Source: Diphasiastrum complanatum (taxonomy: Eukaryota > Streptophyta > Lycopodiopsida > Lycopodiales > Lycopodiaceae). Taken from it: a stretch of DNA of 64,000 nucleotides. The notes beneath the pieces were generated by a model, which did no database searches, was not told where the DNA came from, and saw only the letters and a list, made by a program, of their open reading frames with translations. The translations under genes were made by a program, and so were the position numbers. The DNA lies in assembly GCA_029204225.1 (NCBI GenBank), contig CM055094.1, positions 5,076,063 to 5,140,062 of the forward strand, written 5' to 3'. The number at the start of each line of letters is the position of its first letter. The stretch's first letter is position 1. Shown piece by piece: positions 1 through 10,547 of this stretch.

Positions 1-1033
1 ATGTTTCATGACTACAAGGTCCTGAATGACTAATTTGCTTCTCTACATCATTTCATTCTTTACCACCCCAAATGTCAGCCTTCTGGCTTAGAGCATATGT
101 GGATCATCATGTCCAGATTGTTTAGCTATGATTATATGATCTCAGAGTGTTACACAGCCTACCAAAGTATTTTATGTCAATTCTAGGATCAGAATAAAAC
201 TCTTCCCTCATGAATTTTGACACTTAACTATACAGACCACTGGCATTGGAAAAAGGATTTGGTTTCAGTTAGCAAATGTTTTTGCCTTTTGACACAAACG
301 CATGCTGTGAGAGACGAAAATTATATTGTTGAAAAGCGCTTGACGAGAGCTTTCCAATGGTACCTACCTGCTACTTTCAAGCTACTGTTCAAAAGTTATG
401 GCCGGTCAAAGTGTCAGACCAAAAAAAAAGTCCACATATCTCTCTTGAGGCTTTTTGCCTGATTGGGCGTAGCCTTTGATCGTTACACTCTGCATTCAAG
501 ATTCCTATTTTTTGATAATTATATTTCTTATAGAGGAAAACGATCATATTTAGGATGAGCTTATCCTTTGAAAACACTATCTTTGCCGAATTATGATCTT
601 CTTCCCTCTCCCTTAGTTTATCCTTCAACAGCTTGTGATTGTAACCTAATTTGATAATGCCTATGCAAGAGTGCGACATGCACTATGTCCATTAACACTC
701 ATTTTTAACCTTGAACAATCTCAGCTGATTGTGTCAGCTCATGCAACAGCCTTTACGTCAATTTGCAACTTTCCATTTGCATATCTTCACGTGCAGTCGT
801 GGCAACACATTAATAGGCTCCTATAAAGTCATTATCTTGTGTCTGCTTTCTTGCTCATGCTTCTGTGGAACATGTTGACTTTGATTAAGGAGTTTGTGCG
901 CCTATGATGTAGAAAAGGATGAATTTTTTCTACATGACGTTATGAAAATTTAAGGGTACCAGTTTTCAATAGGTATTTAAAGTTAGGAGAGGTGCAACAA
1001 TATCAATACAATGGTTGCTTTTTTCTCAACCAG
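1..1033. other. Non-coding, probably intron of the IQ gene
   Basis: AT-rich sequence with no convincing coding stretch on either strand. It ends in a pyrimidine-rich tract and an acceptor AG at 1032-1033, directly before an open exon. The IQ gene has no start codon in the window, so its first exons are probably to the left and this stretch is most likely intron. Confidence 0.45.
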
Positions 1034-2197
1034 GTTGTGGCAGCACGCAGGAATAGTGCAGCTACGTATATCCAGAAGTGCTGGCGCAGATATATGTTAA
1101 AGAAAACAGAGTATTGTGAAGAGCAACTTCAGTTAGCAGCTTTCAAGTTTATTACTGGACTTCCTATCTGGCAACATCAATTCTTGAAAATAGCTGTCAC
1201 GTTACAGGTGAACACCATACTTCTCAATGGCACATATGTAAAGGTGCTAAATAAGTAAGGTTTTGTTATTTTATATACGGCAAAAATATATTTTTGATTG
1301 CCTCTCTTAATATGTCATATATCCGTTGTACTGTAGGCTGCACATCGACCTTCTGTGATCAGGTCTCTAAAGAGTGTTGGTGCATTATCCAACCTTTGTC
1401 ATTTAGGCCATGAGGAGAGGAAAACTTGTAAAGCGATGGTATTCATCTCTACAAAAAGCAGCAAGTACCATACAACGGGCTTGGCGGGATTTAGTTAGGA
1501 GGAGAAGAGAACAATGTGCTTCTGCAAAAGATCTTCCAAAAGAATTGAAGGTTTGATTCACTTTGTGAGTGTGGCTACTAAATATTTCTCTCCTCTAGTT
1601 TGAGTCTGGTATTGGATGGAGACTATAATAAGGTTTGCAACCAATACAACCTTCCTATGACACTGTGTTTCCTTATATCAACAATCAATCAATTATGGCC
1701 CATAAAACAACTGTGCTTTTATAAATTAGTAGTTAATCTCATTCATTAGAGGCAGCTCTCTATACATGCAAAACATGATGGATTGCACGATTTGTTTGGC
1801 GAAAATATCAACATTTCCAAGCTTGTGGTTGAGTCTGCTCATGGCAGAGTATCTGATATGTTATTGTACTTGCAGGATGTATATGGCTTGATCAGGAGGC
1901 AGCACACAATAAGAGGTCTCTCACCCCCTTCATATGGTGAGGCTTTGCTTAGGGCGAGTCTCAAATATTATCTGCTGTTTCATGCTAATTCACTTCGTGC
2001 CTCCATTCACCTACAAAATCTCTACATCTTTGACTCATTTCTGCATCCTTGTAGTCGAGTCTTTGTAGCTAGTAACATAAAGACATGCAGAAAGGTTTGT
2101 GAAATTGGTGGACCGGATTCAAGCTGCTACTGAAGGTGCACGTGTAAGGAGGCGCCTACGGTCACGTCGTTTACAAACCATCATCAAAGAAATCAAG
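1034..2197 (+). CDS. IQ-motif (calmodulin-binding) protein, 5'-partial exons
   Basis: Four exons read in phase: 1034-1207, 1407-1550, 1750-1936 and 2091-2197, all with GT-AG junctions; exon 3 leaves one base that pairs with exon 4. The product contains at least two IQ-type helices: AATYIQKCWRRYMLKK in exon 1 and AASTIQRAWRDLVRRRR in exon 2. Exon 4 is a basic helix (GARVRRRLRSRR). IQ helices bind calmodulin or calmodulin-like light chains, so a calmodulin-regulated scaffold or cytoskeletal role is a family-level inference. I do not recognise the exact plant family. The start codon lies outside the window. Exon 4 ends in phase 0, which matches the exon at 41788, so I join the two halves as one gene with a 39.6-kb intron. 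Two separate genes remain possible. Confidence 0.68.
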
Positions 2198-2559
2198 GTG
2201 CCTTCACATGTATTATGGCTTGTAGAGTCGCATAGATTATGGCTGTTGACTAGTGGCATCTTTCCATTTTGGAGCTGATTATTTTGTATTCTTAGTTAAA
2301 ATTAGAAGTTATTCCACCACATGAGTGGACAATTTCACAAGTATCAACCATAAAAGTGTGTCTGCTGATTTCTGTTTTACTTACTTCATTCTGGCTTGTA
2401 GAAAGACTTTATCTACTGTCCTTTAAACTGATAATTTTGCTCCAGTATTGGAGTACGTCGGCAGATTAGGCCAGTGATGCATGTCTTCTTACAGTAGAGC
2501 TTTGGTATTATGGGATGTCAAATTGTGGTGAAAGAATATGGGGCATCAGTGATGTAGGG

Positions 2560-3236
2560 CTACGAGAAAGAAATTTCCAACAATGAGATAACAACATGAA
2601 ATCGCTCATGTATTTATTTCCAACTTCTGTCGTGAAAAATAGAAAGAGATTACCTTCTTCAAAAGTTAAAATTTACATTTTTTGAGATTAGGGTTTCCAG
2701 AAAACGGCCAGCGCAATCAACTTGTTGAGAAACAAAGAATGTAAAGATCCAAAAACAGAATCTTTTAGAATAGAAAACATGATAGTTCAGTTTGATCGAG
2801 GTTAGAACTTTTCAAAGAACTTCGTTTCTAAAAGGTCAAAATGGATCTTAAGGATCATGGAACGATAGGAAATAACAAGATCCAATCACATACAAAAAGA
2901 ACAACAAAAGAAATGAAAGTGAAAAAAAAAGAAATACCCTTTTAAAAACTTTGCAAGAATTGTTGATGTAGAACTCTACTTGATATGAAACTTGGATCAA
3001 TAGTCTTTCCTCAGCCTATCGCCCTCATACGTATGATCATTTTCAACTTTTGTGGCAAAAAAGGATGAAAAAGATAAGTTCTCCCCAAAATCGAAAATTA
3101 GGGATTTGGTTACAAACAAAAAAGTTATGACAAAGAATATGAAAAATATTCTAGAGAGAGAAATGGGCCTAAGAAGTATCTAAAGAGAAGCAAAATTAGT
3201 GGGTAGTCGAATGCTCAGGAAAGTGCTCTGATATCA
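2560..3236 (-). mobile_element. Truncated retroelement leader with primer-binding site
   Basis: Read on the minus strand this follows the LTR at 3237-3694. The primer-binding site is at 3225-3236 (minus TGATATCAGAGC, close to the 3' end of initiator tRNA-Met). A purine-rich non-coding leader follows. No gag or pol reading frame is present, so the element is truncated at its internal side; the left limit is approximate. Confidence 0.5.
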
Positions 3237-3694
3237 TGTTATGAACTCAATCACATTCATTGATTTCGATGAAGAACAATGGCTAAAGCCCTACAACCAA
3301 TAGCTAAGCATACACTAGATCTCCCATGAAGAACCCAAGCAATAGTTGTTAGAAGAGGAGGAATACAATAATCTACCTAATGACTTAATGATATTCCTAT
3401 ATGTGCTATCTGGAGCCCTTAGTGGAACCTTCTAGACATTAGGGCAATTAGGGTAGTTGGGTCCCATAAGGACATGCCCTTAATGGTATTTGACCCAGTA
3501 CCTAAAGGTATGCTAATTATAGCAACTAGTTGTTAGGGTTAGGGCTTGAGGAGGAGTCAATAACAATACCCATAAACAAATTACAAGCATGTCAGTTGAA
3601 ACCAGTAACCTTGTTATGTCAATTTATAAACTTGTCACCATAACTAGTCCCTTTTTGTGATTTGAAAAGGGACACTGTATTTTAGAATTTAACA
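3237..3694 (-). repeat. LTR of a retrotransposon (5' LTR, minus orientation)
   Basis: The segment begins TGTTATGAAC and ends GAATTTAACA, giving the TG...CA ends of an LTR, and is bordered by a tRNA-Met-type primer site at 3225-3236. Part of it resembles the family-2 gypsy LTR at 22605 (shared words CTAAAGCCCTACAA and CCCAAGCAATA). No partner LTR is seen nearby. Confidence 0.6.
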
Positions 3695-3870
3695 TCCCTT
3701 CCCTGCTCAAGTAATATCGTTCACCCATGGAAACTGCAACAACCTAGCGAAATATGCCAGATAGAAGCAGATTTTTTCACTTTATTGACAAAAGAATAAT
3801 GTGTGATGATGTGGTGTTGCCCCCCCCGAGGGGAACATTCTTCTTGTTCCCGAGGATCCAAACATTCCCT
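3695..3870. other. Unassigned intronic sequence
   Basis: No reading frame or recognised repeat. A C-run followed by GAGGGGAACATTC near 3825 may mark the edge of an unidentified element that carries the duplicated block to its right. Confidence 0.3.
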
Positions 3871-4036
3871 CATCCCATTTCCTGGCAACTATAAGGAAAT
3901 CTGAGTTCCAGGGCCTATACTATTCTGGACTGCTCATTCCGGGACGGTAGCGTTCTGGGCAGCGGAATGTTGTCCGGAACGCTTTTAAAATTTACTTGTT
4001 TTAATATGCATTAAGGGTACATATAAGTGTTAGTTA

Positions 4037-4091
<55 letters not shown>

Positions 4092-4255
4092 TCCCATTTC
4101 CTGGCAACTATAAGGAAATCTGAGTTCCAGGGCCTATACTATTCTGGACTGCTCATTCTGGGACGGTAGCGTTCTGGGCAGCGGAATGTTGTCCGGAACG
4201 CTTTTAAAATTTTCTTGTTTTAATATGCATTAAGGGTACATATAAGTGTTAGTTA

Positions 4256-4300
<45 letters not shown>
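3871..4300 (+). repeat. 219-bp direct tandem duplication ending in (TC)n(TA)n
   Basis: Copy A is 3871-4089 and copy B 4090-4300. Both start CATCCCATTTCCTGG, contain a GC-rich imperfect palindrome around TCCGGAACG, and end in a TC microsatellite that runs into a TA microsatellite. Apart from microsatellite length I see only two differences (CATTCCGG/CATTCTGG and AATTTACTT/AATTTTCTT), so the duplication is recent. The TA tract of copy B is the insertion point of hAT element E1. Confidence 0.85.
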
Positions 4301-4420
4301 CATAGGTCCCGCGGTACTGGGTACCGCGGATCCCGGTACCGAGGGACCATACTGGTACCGCGGTACCATGATGGTACCGCGGTACCACAATATAATAATA
4401 TATTTATTATTTAATATTTT
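4301..4420 (+). repeat. E1 left end: CATAG terminus and palindromic subterminal array
   Basis: Starts CATAGGTCCCGCGGTAC and holds repeated GGTACCGCGGTACC and GGTACCGCGGATCC type palindromes up to ~4386, followed by an AT-rich tract. Subterminal repeats in hAT elements are usually transposase-binding sites; that role here is inference. Confidence 0.7.
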
Positions 4421-4668
4421 TTTTAATTTTTTTTTACCTAAACCTACCCGCCCCCCTCGCATTTCCTCTGAAATTTTTTTGAGCCCTCTCCGCCCTGCCA
4501 TTGCTGGTTTTTCTTGCCTGCCTTTGATTCCTTGCGTCGCCCATCGCCCACGCAACGCCCTGCCTTGCATCTGATTTCCTTTGCCCTGCACTCGCCCATT
4601 TTCAGCGTCTCTCCAACAGTGAACCTTGCTGTTTTTTTTCCAGCAATCCATCCCTCATTTCATCTGCA

Positions 4669-7600
4669 ATGGTGCAATCCGACCTTTCCGGTCTGTGGGA
4701 CGAGGTAGACATTGTCAGGCGGGTTGCCGACAAGGCCAACAAGACCGGTCAGAAGATCGTGCGCTGCCGATACTGTCTCGTCGAGTTTGCTGCATCCCTC
4801 ACTCGCCTTAAAGGCCATCTGCTCGGTGCACGCGCCAAAAATGGTGCCACCTTGAATGCTGCCCCTTGTGGCAGCATGACCGTCCCCGACAGGCAGCGAC
4901 TACTGGACACCTACGGGCCGCGGCTCGTGGCAGGGGAGAACACCATTTCGGAGGGCGTTCTCCGATTTTACACCGCTCCTTATGTGACTAACCCAGAGTT
5001 GCTGCCTGCTTGGCTGGCACGCACGAGGAGAGGGAGTGCATCCTCCTCTGGTCCCTTTGCCCCTCAGACAGCTCTGCCTCATGCACCCCCATCTGCTCAG
5101 ATTCCGGTGGATCCCGTCCCATCGCGTCCGACAGTTGCCACTGCGGTTCCACCACCACCCACTGTTGCTCGCACTCCACCAGTCTACGACTTTCTCATGG
5201 ACTCTCCGCCACCCGAGCAGGCCCAAGATGGTACTGGGCGGGCCTTCGAGGATGTGGAAGAGATCCCTTCTTCCTTCCCTTCCCATCCGGATGACCTCCT
5301 CAGCCAGCAGTTTTCGTACCCCATGCCAGATGTTGCCCCTCCACCAGTGCACCCCACCTATGCTGCTGCACCCATCCCTGCCAGTGCATCCCACTCTCCC
5401 CATTCCACGTCTACAGCCGATGCATCCACCAGCGCCCAGCCTGTCGCGTCATCGTCCATTCCCGTCACGGTTGGTGCACCGTGCTGGAGGTCCACCACCC
5501 GTCGTCCACCAGGGAGAGCCCTCGTGCAGCAGACCATTCGCGGCGCGCATCAGCCGCACATGGACAGAGAGGCCACACAGGCCGTGGCCAGTCTGGTTTA
5601 CGAGCTGAACCTGCCCTTTGCCATCACCGACTCTGAGCCCTTCAGAAGGGCCTTCCGCCTTGCACAGTCTGTCAGCCCTAGCTGGAGAGTCCCTAGTTCA
5701 GAGGTTGTCCGCACACACATGCTGAGGGATAGGGTCGAGTCCTTGTCTAGAGAGATGGAGCCTCTGCGTCGGCACTGGGCCACTTACGGTTGCAGCATCA
5801 TGTCCGATGGCTGGACTGATGTCAGGAGGAGGCCGATCCTCAACATACTGGTCTCCAGCTGCATGGGCACACAGTTTTTGAGGGCAGTGGATTGCAGCAG
5901 GGGGGGGAGAGTCATATCTGCAGAGTTCATGTTTGATGTCATCAGGTCTTCCATCCTAGCCATAGGCCCACAGCATGTCGTCACGGTGGTGACGGACAAT
6001 GCCACGAACTGCATTCAGATGGGTGTACTGCTAGAGGCCGAGTTCCCTCATATTGTTCATACCCCCTGTGCAGCCCACGGCATAGACCTTTTGATGGGGG
6101 ACATTGGAGCACTTCCCTGGGTTAGAGCCATCGTCCGGGAGGCCCTCTTCCTGGTGACTTTTGTCACCAGAAAGAGGCGTGTTCTTGCCATGTTTCGGGT
6201 GTTTAGCCATCTGGACCTCCGTAAGCCAGCCCCCACGCGCTTTGCATTCGACTTGGTGGTCATCGACCGTTTGATCAGGTGCAGGGCCCAGCTTCTACAG
6301 ATGGTTGCCAGTGATCTTTGGGGTGCCAGTACATTTCCGCACACTGAGGATGGGGAGCACTTTTCTTCCACGGTGAGGGGAGACCAGTTCTGGAGGGATG
6401 CACAGACATTGTCAGGACTGCTTCGACCACTCTACATTGTGCTCCGCATGGCTGACAGCGAGGGGTCGACACTTGGACTGGTGTATGAGCTCATGGACCG
6501 GATTGGACAGTTCCTGCAGCTGCCCATCTTGCAGCCAGAGAGGTAAGCGGTACAGTGTTGCAATTGACCTTTATCTTTTCAGTACTTGCTAGTTTGTTTT
6601 TCTGTCAATGTTAAGCTTTTTCGTAATGCCCTAAACCACATGCCCCTCACCTGCAGGATGACAGAGCTGAAGTTCATATGGGAGACGCGATGGAACTACT
6701 TCCACAGGAGTATCCACAGCGTTGCACACATGCTGCATCCCCTCTTCCTCTCTCCGACACAGATCGCAGACAGGGAGCTCGAGGCCGATTGGCTTCAGTA
6801 CATTCACAGGGTGGGTCCACACATAGGTTTGGATCCTATCAGGCTCATGGAGGAGCTCGCTGCATTTCGTTTCGGCATGGGCACATTCGGCCACCCGGCT
6901 GCCCAGGATCCAGAGAGGAGGCAACTACCCATTACCTGGTGGACCATGTTCGGTAGCACATACCCATCTATACAGCGTCTTGCACTGCGTGTCCTTTCTC
7001 AGGTATGCATCTCATTTTATCCTCCATTTTTTGTGTTTCGTTGAAGTTTCACCTTTGCCACAATGTGCTGAAGTATTTCAATGCACGCACCACAGGACTG
7101 TGCTGCCTCTGTGTGTGAGCGTAATTGGAGCACATGGGCACTGATTCACACGAGGAGAAGAAACCGGTTGTCAGTGAGTCAGTTGGAGCGGTTGGTGTTC
7201 TGTAGCACCAACGCACGTCTCGCCAGGAGGCTTCCGACCATTACGAGCGCATTGCAGGTGATAAGCTAATCTTTCATAGCATGTTGGTTGACTCCTGGTA
7301 TGTTGATTTCATTTCTTGAAAAAGTTGTCTCTCTGACATGCAAATTTTAAACCTTGCAGACGAAGATATCTGATTTGGAGCGCCAGGTTGACTTGCCTAC
7401 GGACAGCACCATCCCATGCCTGCAGATGACCTGGGCACACAGTTGATGGCAGAGAGAGAGAGGGAGCTTGCCGAGATGAGAGAGAGAGAGCTTGGGCTTG
7501 AGCACAAAGAGCCCCCATTGTATGAGGCAGATGAGCCAGTGTCAGAGGATGAGCATGATGAGGATGAGCCCATTCGGGTTGTGTTTGCCAGACCAGAGAG

Positions 7601-8987
7601 GGATGAGGCAGATTATACAGGTGCAGGGCACACGCCACGGGCAGGGGTCACAGGTGCATCACGTGGTAGAGGTGGGACACATGGCACAGGTTATACCGGC
7701 AGACAGGCAGGGCACACAGGGGGGGGCAGTGGCATACCTACCTATGTCGACATGATGGAGGAGGCTCTTGATAGAGGGCAGAGTGGTTTAGATGCTGGTC
7801 CCGCAGATGTTTGGATGCGTGCAGCACAGAGTCATGGCCGTTACTACGACAGCACACCAGAGGAGGCACCTGATGACTTTCATTGCACAGATTGGGAGGC
7901 CATGCAGGGTCTACAGGGTGCACATGATGAGGCACGGGATGAGGCTTGGGTTGATTCAGGGGTTGGTGCACAGGATGATTCAGAGGTCGGTGCACAGGAT
8001 GATTTAGAGGCTGGTGCACAGGATGAGTCCCAGAGCCCAGAGCATTTGTATTCGGATGCCCAGCTGGCCGACTTGGTTGCCACATTGGATTCAGAGGCCT
8101 TGCAGATGCCGAGTGTCAGGGCGCCCCCATCATCTCTTGCCAGCATGCCACACACAGAGTCCCAGCCAGAGCAGCCGCATGAGGTGCCTACAGTTCCTCC
8201 AGCTCCTCAGAGGGTGTATGTGCGTCGCACAGCTCCTCCAGTGCCACCGATGCCATTTAGGCCTGCATCCCCTCCATCGCCGTCCACTTCTGCAGCACCA
8301 GGTCTCCATGGCAGGCCACCATCTGTGCCCAGGTTTTCTCTTGCAGCGCCCACATCCACAGTGTCTCCTCCAGTGGCAGCACCCACGTCACATCCTCCTC
8401 CTTTGGCAGCACCCAGGATGTACCAGTACCGGCCACCACAGCGCCCCTTTCAGTACATATCGCCACTGTACTCGCCTCCTGCACAGCCAGTTCCTCCACC
8501 TGCAGCAGCCCCACGGGCACACACTCCACGAGCTCATCCTCCTCGCTCAGTTGCACAGGGAGTTCCCTCTTTTGCTTCCCTATCCCAGCCGGCCTCAGCT
8601 TGGGCCCAGCCTAGCCAGCCAGGTGATTTGCATGGGGGTGACGAGGCATTGACAGCTCCTCTTGTCCGCAAGAGACCAGGCAGGCCCAAGGGTGCACCGA
8701 ACAAGAAAGGCAAGGCACAGAAACTGCCAGGGAGGAGAGGACGACCACGCAGGGCTCCAGGTACAGGTAGAGGTGCAGTATCACAGCCAGTTGGAGCAGG
8801 TGTTGTTGGTTTGGCCTGCTTGGGGGCTGATGCGGAGGCTGATTGGGAGGATGAGGATGACGAGTCTTCCCCCTCGGATACACAGCCCATGCCAGTTTCA
8901 GACAGGCAGAGATATCGGCTGCGAGAGTCAGCTCGGGGCCCTGAGTTGTCTCCAGAGCATTCGTCTGAGTCAGAGCCAGAGCATTGA
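4669..8987 (+). CDS. hAT transposase of E1 (four exons, one frameshift)
   Basis: Exons 4669-6542, 6657-7002, 7096-7257 and 7360-8987 join in phase across GT-AG introns. In order: a BED-like finger (C-x2-C at ~33-36, His near 48); a proline-rich linker; a DUF659/RNase-H core with CSIMSDGWTD and VTDNATNC, the likely first two catalytic acids; exon 2 with FIWETRW and WWTMFGSTYPSIQRLALRVL; exon 3 with CERNWS and RRRNRL, the hAT dimerisation block. Exon 4 adds ~500 residues not usual for the family: acidic, then proline-rich, with two AT-hook-like motifs (KRPGRPKGAPNKK, RRGRPRR) at 8665-8765. The total is about 1,330 residues, roughly twice a typical plant hAT transposase. Compared with E2 and E3, one C is missing at 7408-7411, so exon 4 shifts frame and reopens at 7416. 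It should act in the nucleus, cutting and joining element ends. Confidence 0.85.
7960..8030 (+). repeat. Short in-frame repeat in the acidic part of the E1 transposase
   Basis: Three tandem 24-bp units encode variants of GAQDDSEV/GAQDDLEA. E2 and E3 lack the expansion at the matching position, so it arose in E1 or its recent ancestor and is in frame. Confidence 0.7.
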
Positions 8988-9510
8988 TTGTGGCTCTATT
9001 GTTTTAGTTTCAGTAGTTTGTCTCTAGCAGTCGGTCTACCATTGTACTCAGATGATTTTTCACATTATATACAGTGTTTGGCCTACATTATTTGCTGCAC
9101 ATTGTGCGTATGTCACTCTGTACATGTGATGCTTTATTTTATGTTGAAGAATTCTATGTGCGTGTGTGAATCCTATTTTCATTTAATTTCGTTTGAAGTG
9201 AATGCTAGCTTCACATATATGCATCTACATCATGAGCACAGCAATCACCCCTACACCCCAAACGACATTGAATAAACACATGTAATACATCTGCATTTAA
9301 AAAAATTACAAACATTGCATCTTACATGACCAGGCTCGCGTTGCACAAAAAACAACTATGTATATATTCAACCGTTGTATCAGGATAACATCACATATAC
9401 TGTCATTTTTTTAAGCAGCCATCTAGTTATTTGCTGCACCATAAACTGCCGAAAACTACATAGCAACAGTCCGCCACATACGGGTGGACCTCATCTATTC
9501 TAAACATCCC
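8988..9510. other. Convergent 3' region between the two E1 genes
   Basis: Non-coding AT-rich spacer between the transposase stop and the stop of the opposing gene. An AATAAA-type signal lies near 9271 for the + transcript. E2 (21559-22057) and E3 (32177-32675) have matching spacers, so the convergent arrangement belongs to the family. Confidence 0.55.
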
Positions 9511-9876
9511 TCACTGATCCTCCACCGACTCCTCGCCCTCGTCTGGTGCATTGTTTTGTCGCTCTTGCTCTGCCTCCCGGTTAGCCCGAGCTGCCTCCTG
9601 GTTAGCCCGACGTCTGGCCGCCCTTTCCCTGACCATGATGAGCTGTCGTCGTGTGAAATTCATTCCGATCTGCTCATCCAGATCCAGCTCGACAGCGGGG
9701 ACAGGATCCACAGCGGGGGCGGGTGGCTCCGGTTCCGGATTTCTCTGTCGAGTCTGTCGCAGCATCTCTCGGATATCTGCCTCTTGCTTCCGATGCCTCT
9801 CGTTGTGCCTTCGGATATCTTCCTCAAGCTTTCTCCTGGCTTCGCCCTCGGGCTTCGGTGGTATTCGCTCAGCCAT
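9511..9876 (-). CDS. Accessory charged coiled-coil protein of hAT E1
   Basis: An open frame of 121 residues convergent to the transposase. I start it at the Met at 9876 (MAERIPPKPEGEARRKLEE) because E2 has the aligned start (MVESIPPRPEGEARRKLEE); an in-frame Met further upstream at 9918 has no counterpart in E2. The N-terminal half is Arg/Glu-rich helix, the middle a proline patch, then the conserved block ELDLDEQIGMNFTRRQL, a second Arg/Ala helix, and an acidic tail ending EESVED. There is no catalytic motif, signal peptide or membrane segment. The same frame occurs at the same place in E2 and E3, and differences in the conserved block are at synonymous sites. I do not recognise the family. 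A transposition helper or regulator is inference from position alone. Confidence 0.65.
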   Translation of the reverse strand: MAERIPPKPEGEARRKLEEDIRRHNERHRKQEADIREMLRQTRQRNPEPEPPAPAVDPVPAVELDLDEQIGMNFTRRQLIMVRERAARRRANQEAARANREAEQERQNNAPDEGEESVEDQ

Positions 9877-10095
9877 CTCGATCGACCTTCTCCTCACAGC
9901 ACCCTGATCCTTGAACACCCTCTCACAGCACCCTGGCTCTCAAACAGCCTCTCACAGCCTGTCACCGGCTCTCGCTTGCTCTCTCACTGTCTATCACTAG
10001 CCCTCTCACAGCCTCTGAAAATGCCGACCACAATGGCATTGTGAGTGCCTATTTATCCCCACAGCCTGATCGGCCATGTGGATCCCCATCATCCC
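9877..10095 (-). promoter_or_regulatory. Upstream region of the accessory gene, CTCTCACAGCC repeats
   Basis: Directly upstream (minus sense) of the accessory gene are irregular repeats of CTCTCACAGCC/CTCTCACTGGC. Similar but longer arrays precede the same gene in E2 (22432-22600) and E3 (33040-33235). A promoter function is inferred from position. Confidence 0.35.
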
Positions 10096-10266
10096 TCCAT
10101 GTGCCTCCGTACCCGCCCCCATGTGATGCTCCCCCCTGTGTTGGTCTCCCATTGGGCCCATGGTCTGCTCACCCACAATGCCCATGTGCCTCTGTACTTG
10201 CCCCCATGTGATGCTACCCCCCTGTGTTGGTCTCCCATTGGCCCCTCGGTCTGCTCACTCGCAGTG
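10096..10266 (+). repeat. ~85-bp minisatellite, two units, in E1
   Basis: Units at 10096-10180 and 10181-10266 share CCATGTG, TGTGTTGGTCTCCCATTGG and GGTCTGCTCAC. The homologous array in E3 (33288-33709) has five units. Confidence 0.75.
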
Positions 10267-10424
10267 CCCCTGTGCCATTGCAACAGTCCCCTGCATCATG
10301 TACTGTACCCTCTTTTTTTACACCCAAAACCCCCTCTTTTTACTTTTTTTTGTCCTTTTTTGGTAGTTAATATGCAAAAAAAAATTACTAAAAATATATT
10401 AAAAAATAAAAAAAAATATTAAAA

Positions 10425-10547
10425 ATGGTACCGCCCTGGTACCGCGGATCCCAGGGCGGTACAGTACCGGCGGTACCACTGATATGGTACCGGCGGTACC
10501 ATACCAGCGGTACCAGAGGGTACTATGATATATATATATATATATAT
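10425..10547 (+). repeat. E1 right end and TA spacer between E1 and E2
   Basis: A palindrome-rich right end (GGTACCGCGGATCC, GGTACCGGCGGTACC) stops at ...TACTATG (10527), followed by 20 bp of pure (AT)n and then the CATAG of the next element at 10548. The reverse complement of the right end starts CATAGTACCC, so the terminal inverted repeat is short: CATAG plus a degenerate GGTACC zone. Confidence 0.8.

Larger units (their letters stand above)
4301..10527 (+). mobile_element. hAT element E1, nearly complete autonomous copy
   Basis: The element is bounded by CATAG... at the left and ...CTATG at the right, with (TA)n directly outside both ends. hAT elements make 8-bp target duplications; TATATATA would satisfy this but cannot be proven inside a repeat. 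The first and last ~120 bp are packed with GGTACC, GGATCC and GCGG palindromes. It encodes a spliced transposase on + (4669-8987) and a small convergent gene on - (9876-9511). It is the best-preserved of three large copies; the only lesion I find is a single-base loss near 7408. Confidence 0.85.

Noticed and set aside
4253-4651. Minus-strand frame of 132 codons ending in YIYIYI and RERERE
   Set aside because: It is a translation of the TA and TC microsatellites and the palindromic hAT end; no coding character.
4900-5403. Minus-strand 167-codon frame inside the E1 transposase
   Set aside because: Antisense shadow of the proline-rich linker; no homology between copies beyond what the sense frame explains.
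8014-8652. Plus-strand 212-codon His/Leu/Pro-rich frame
   Set aside because: Alternate frame of exon 4 of the transposase; composition is a by-product of the Pro/Ala/Ser codons.
9484-10044. Plus-strand 186-codon frame opposite the accessory gene
   Set aside because: Differences among E1, E2 and E3 are synonymous in the minus frame, not this one; it is the antisense shadow.
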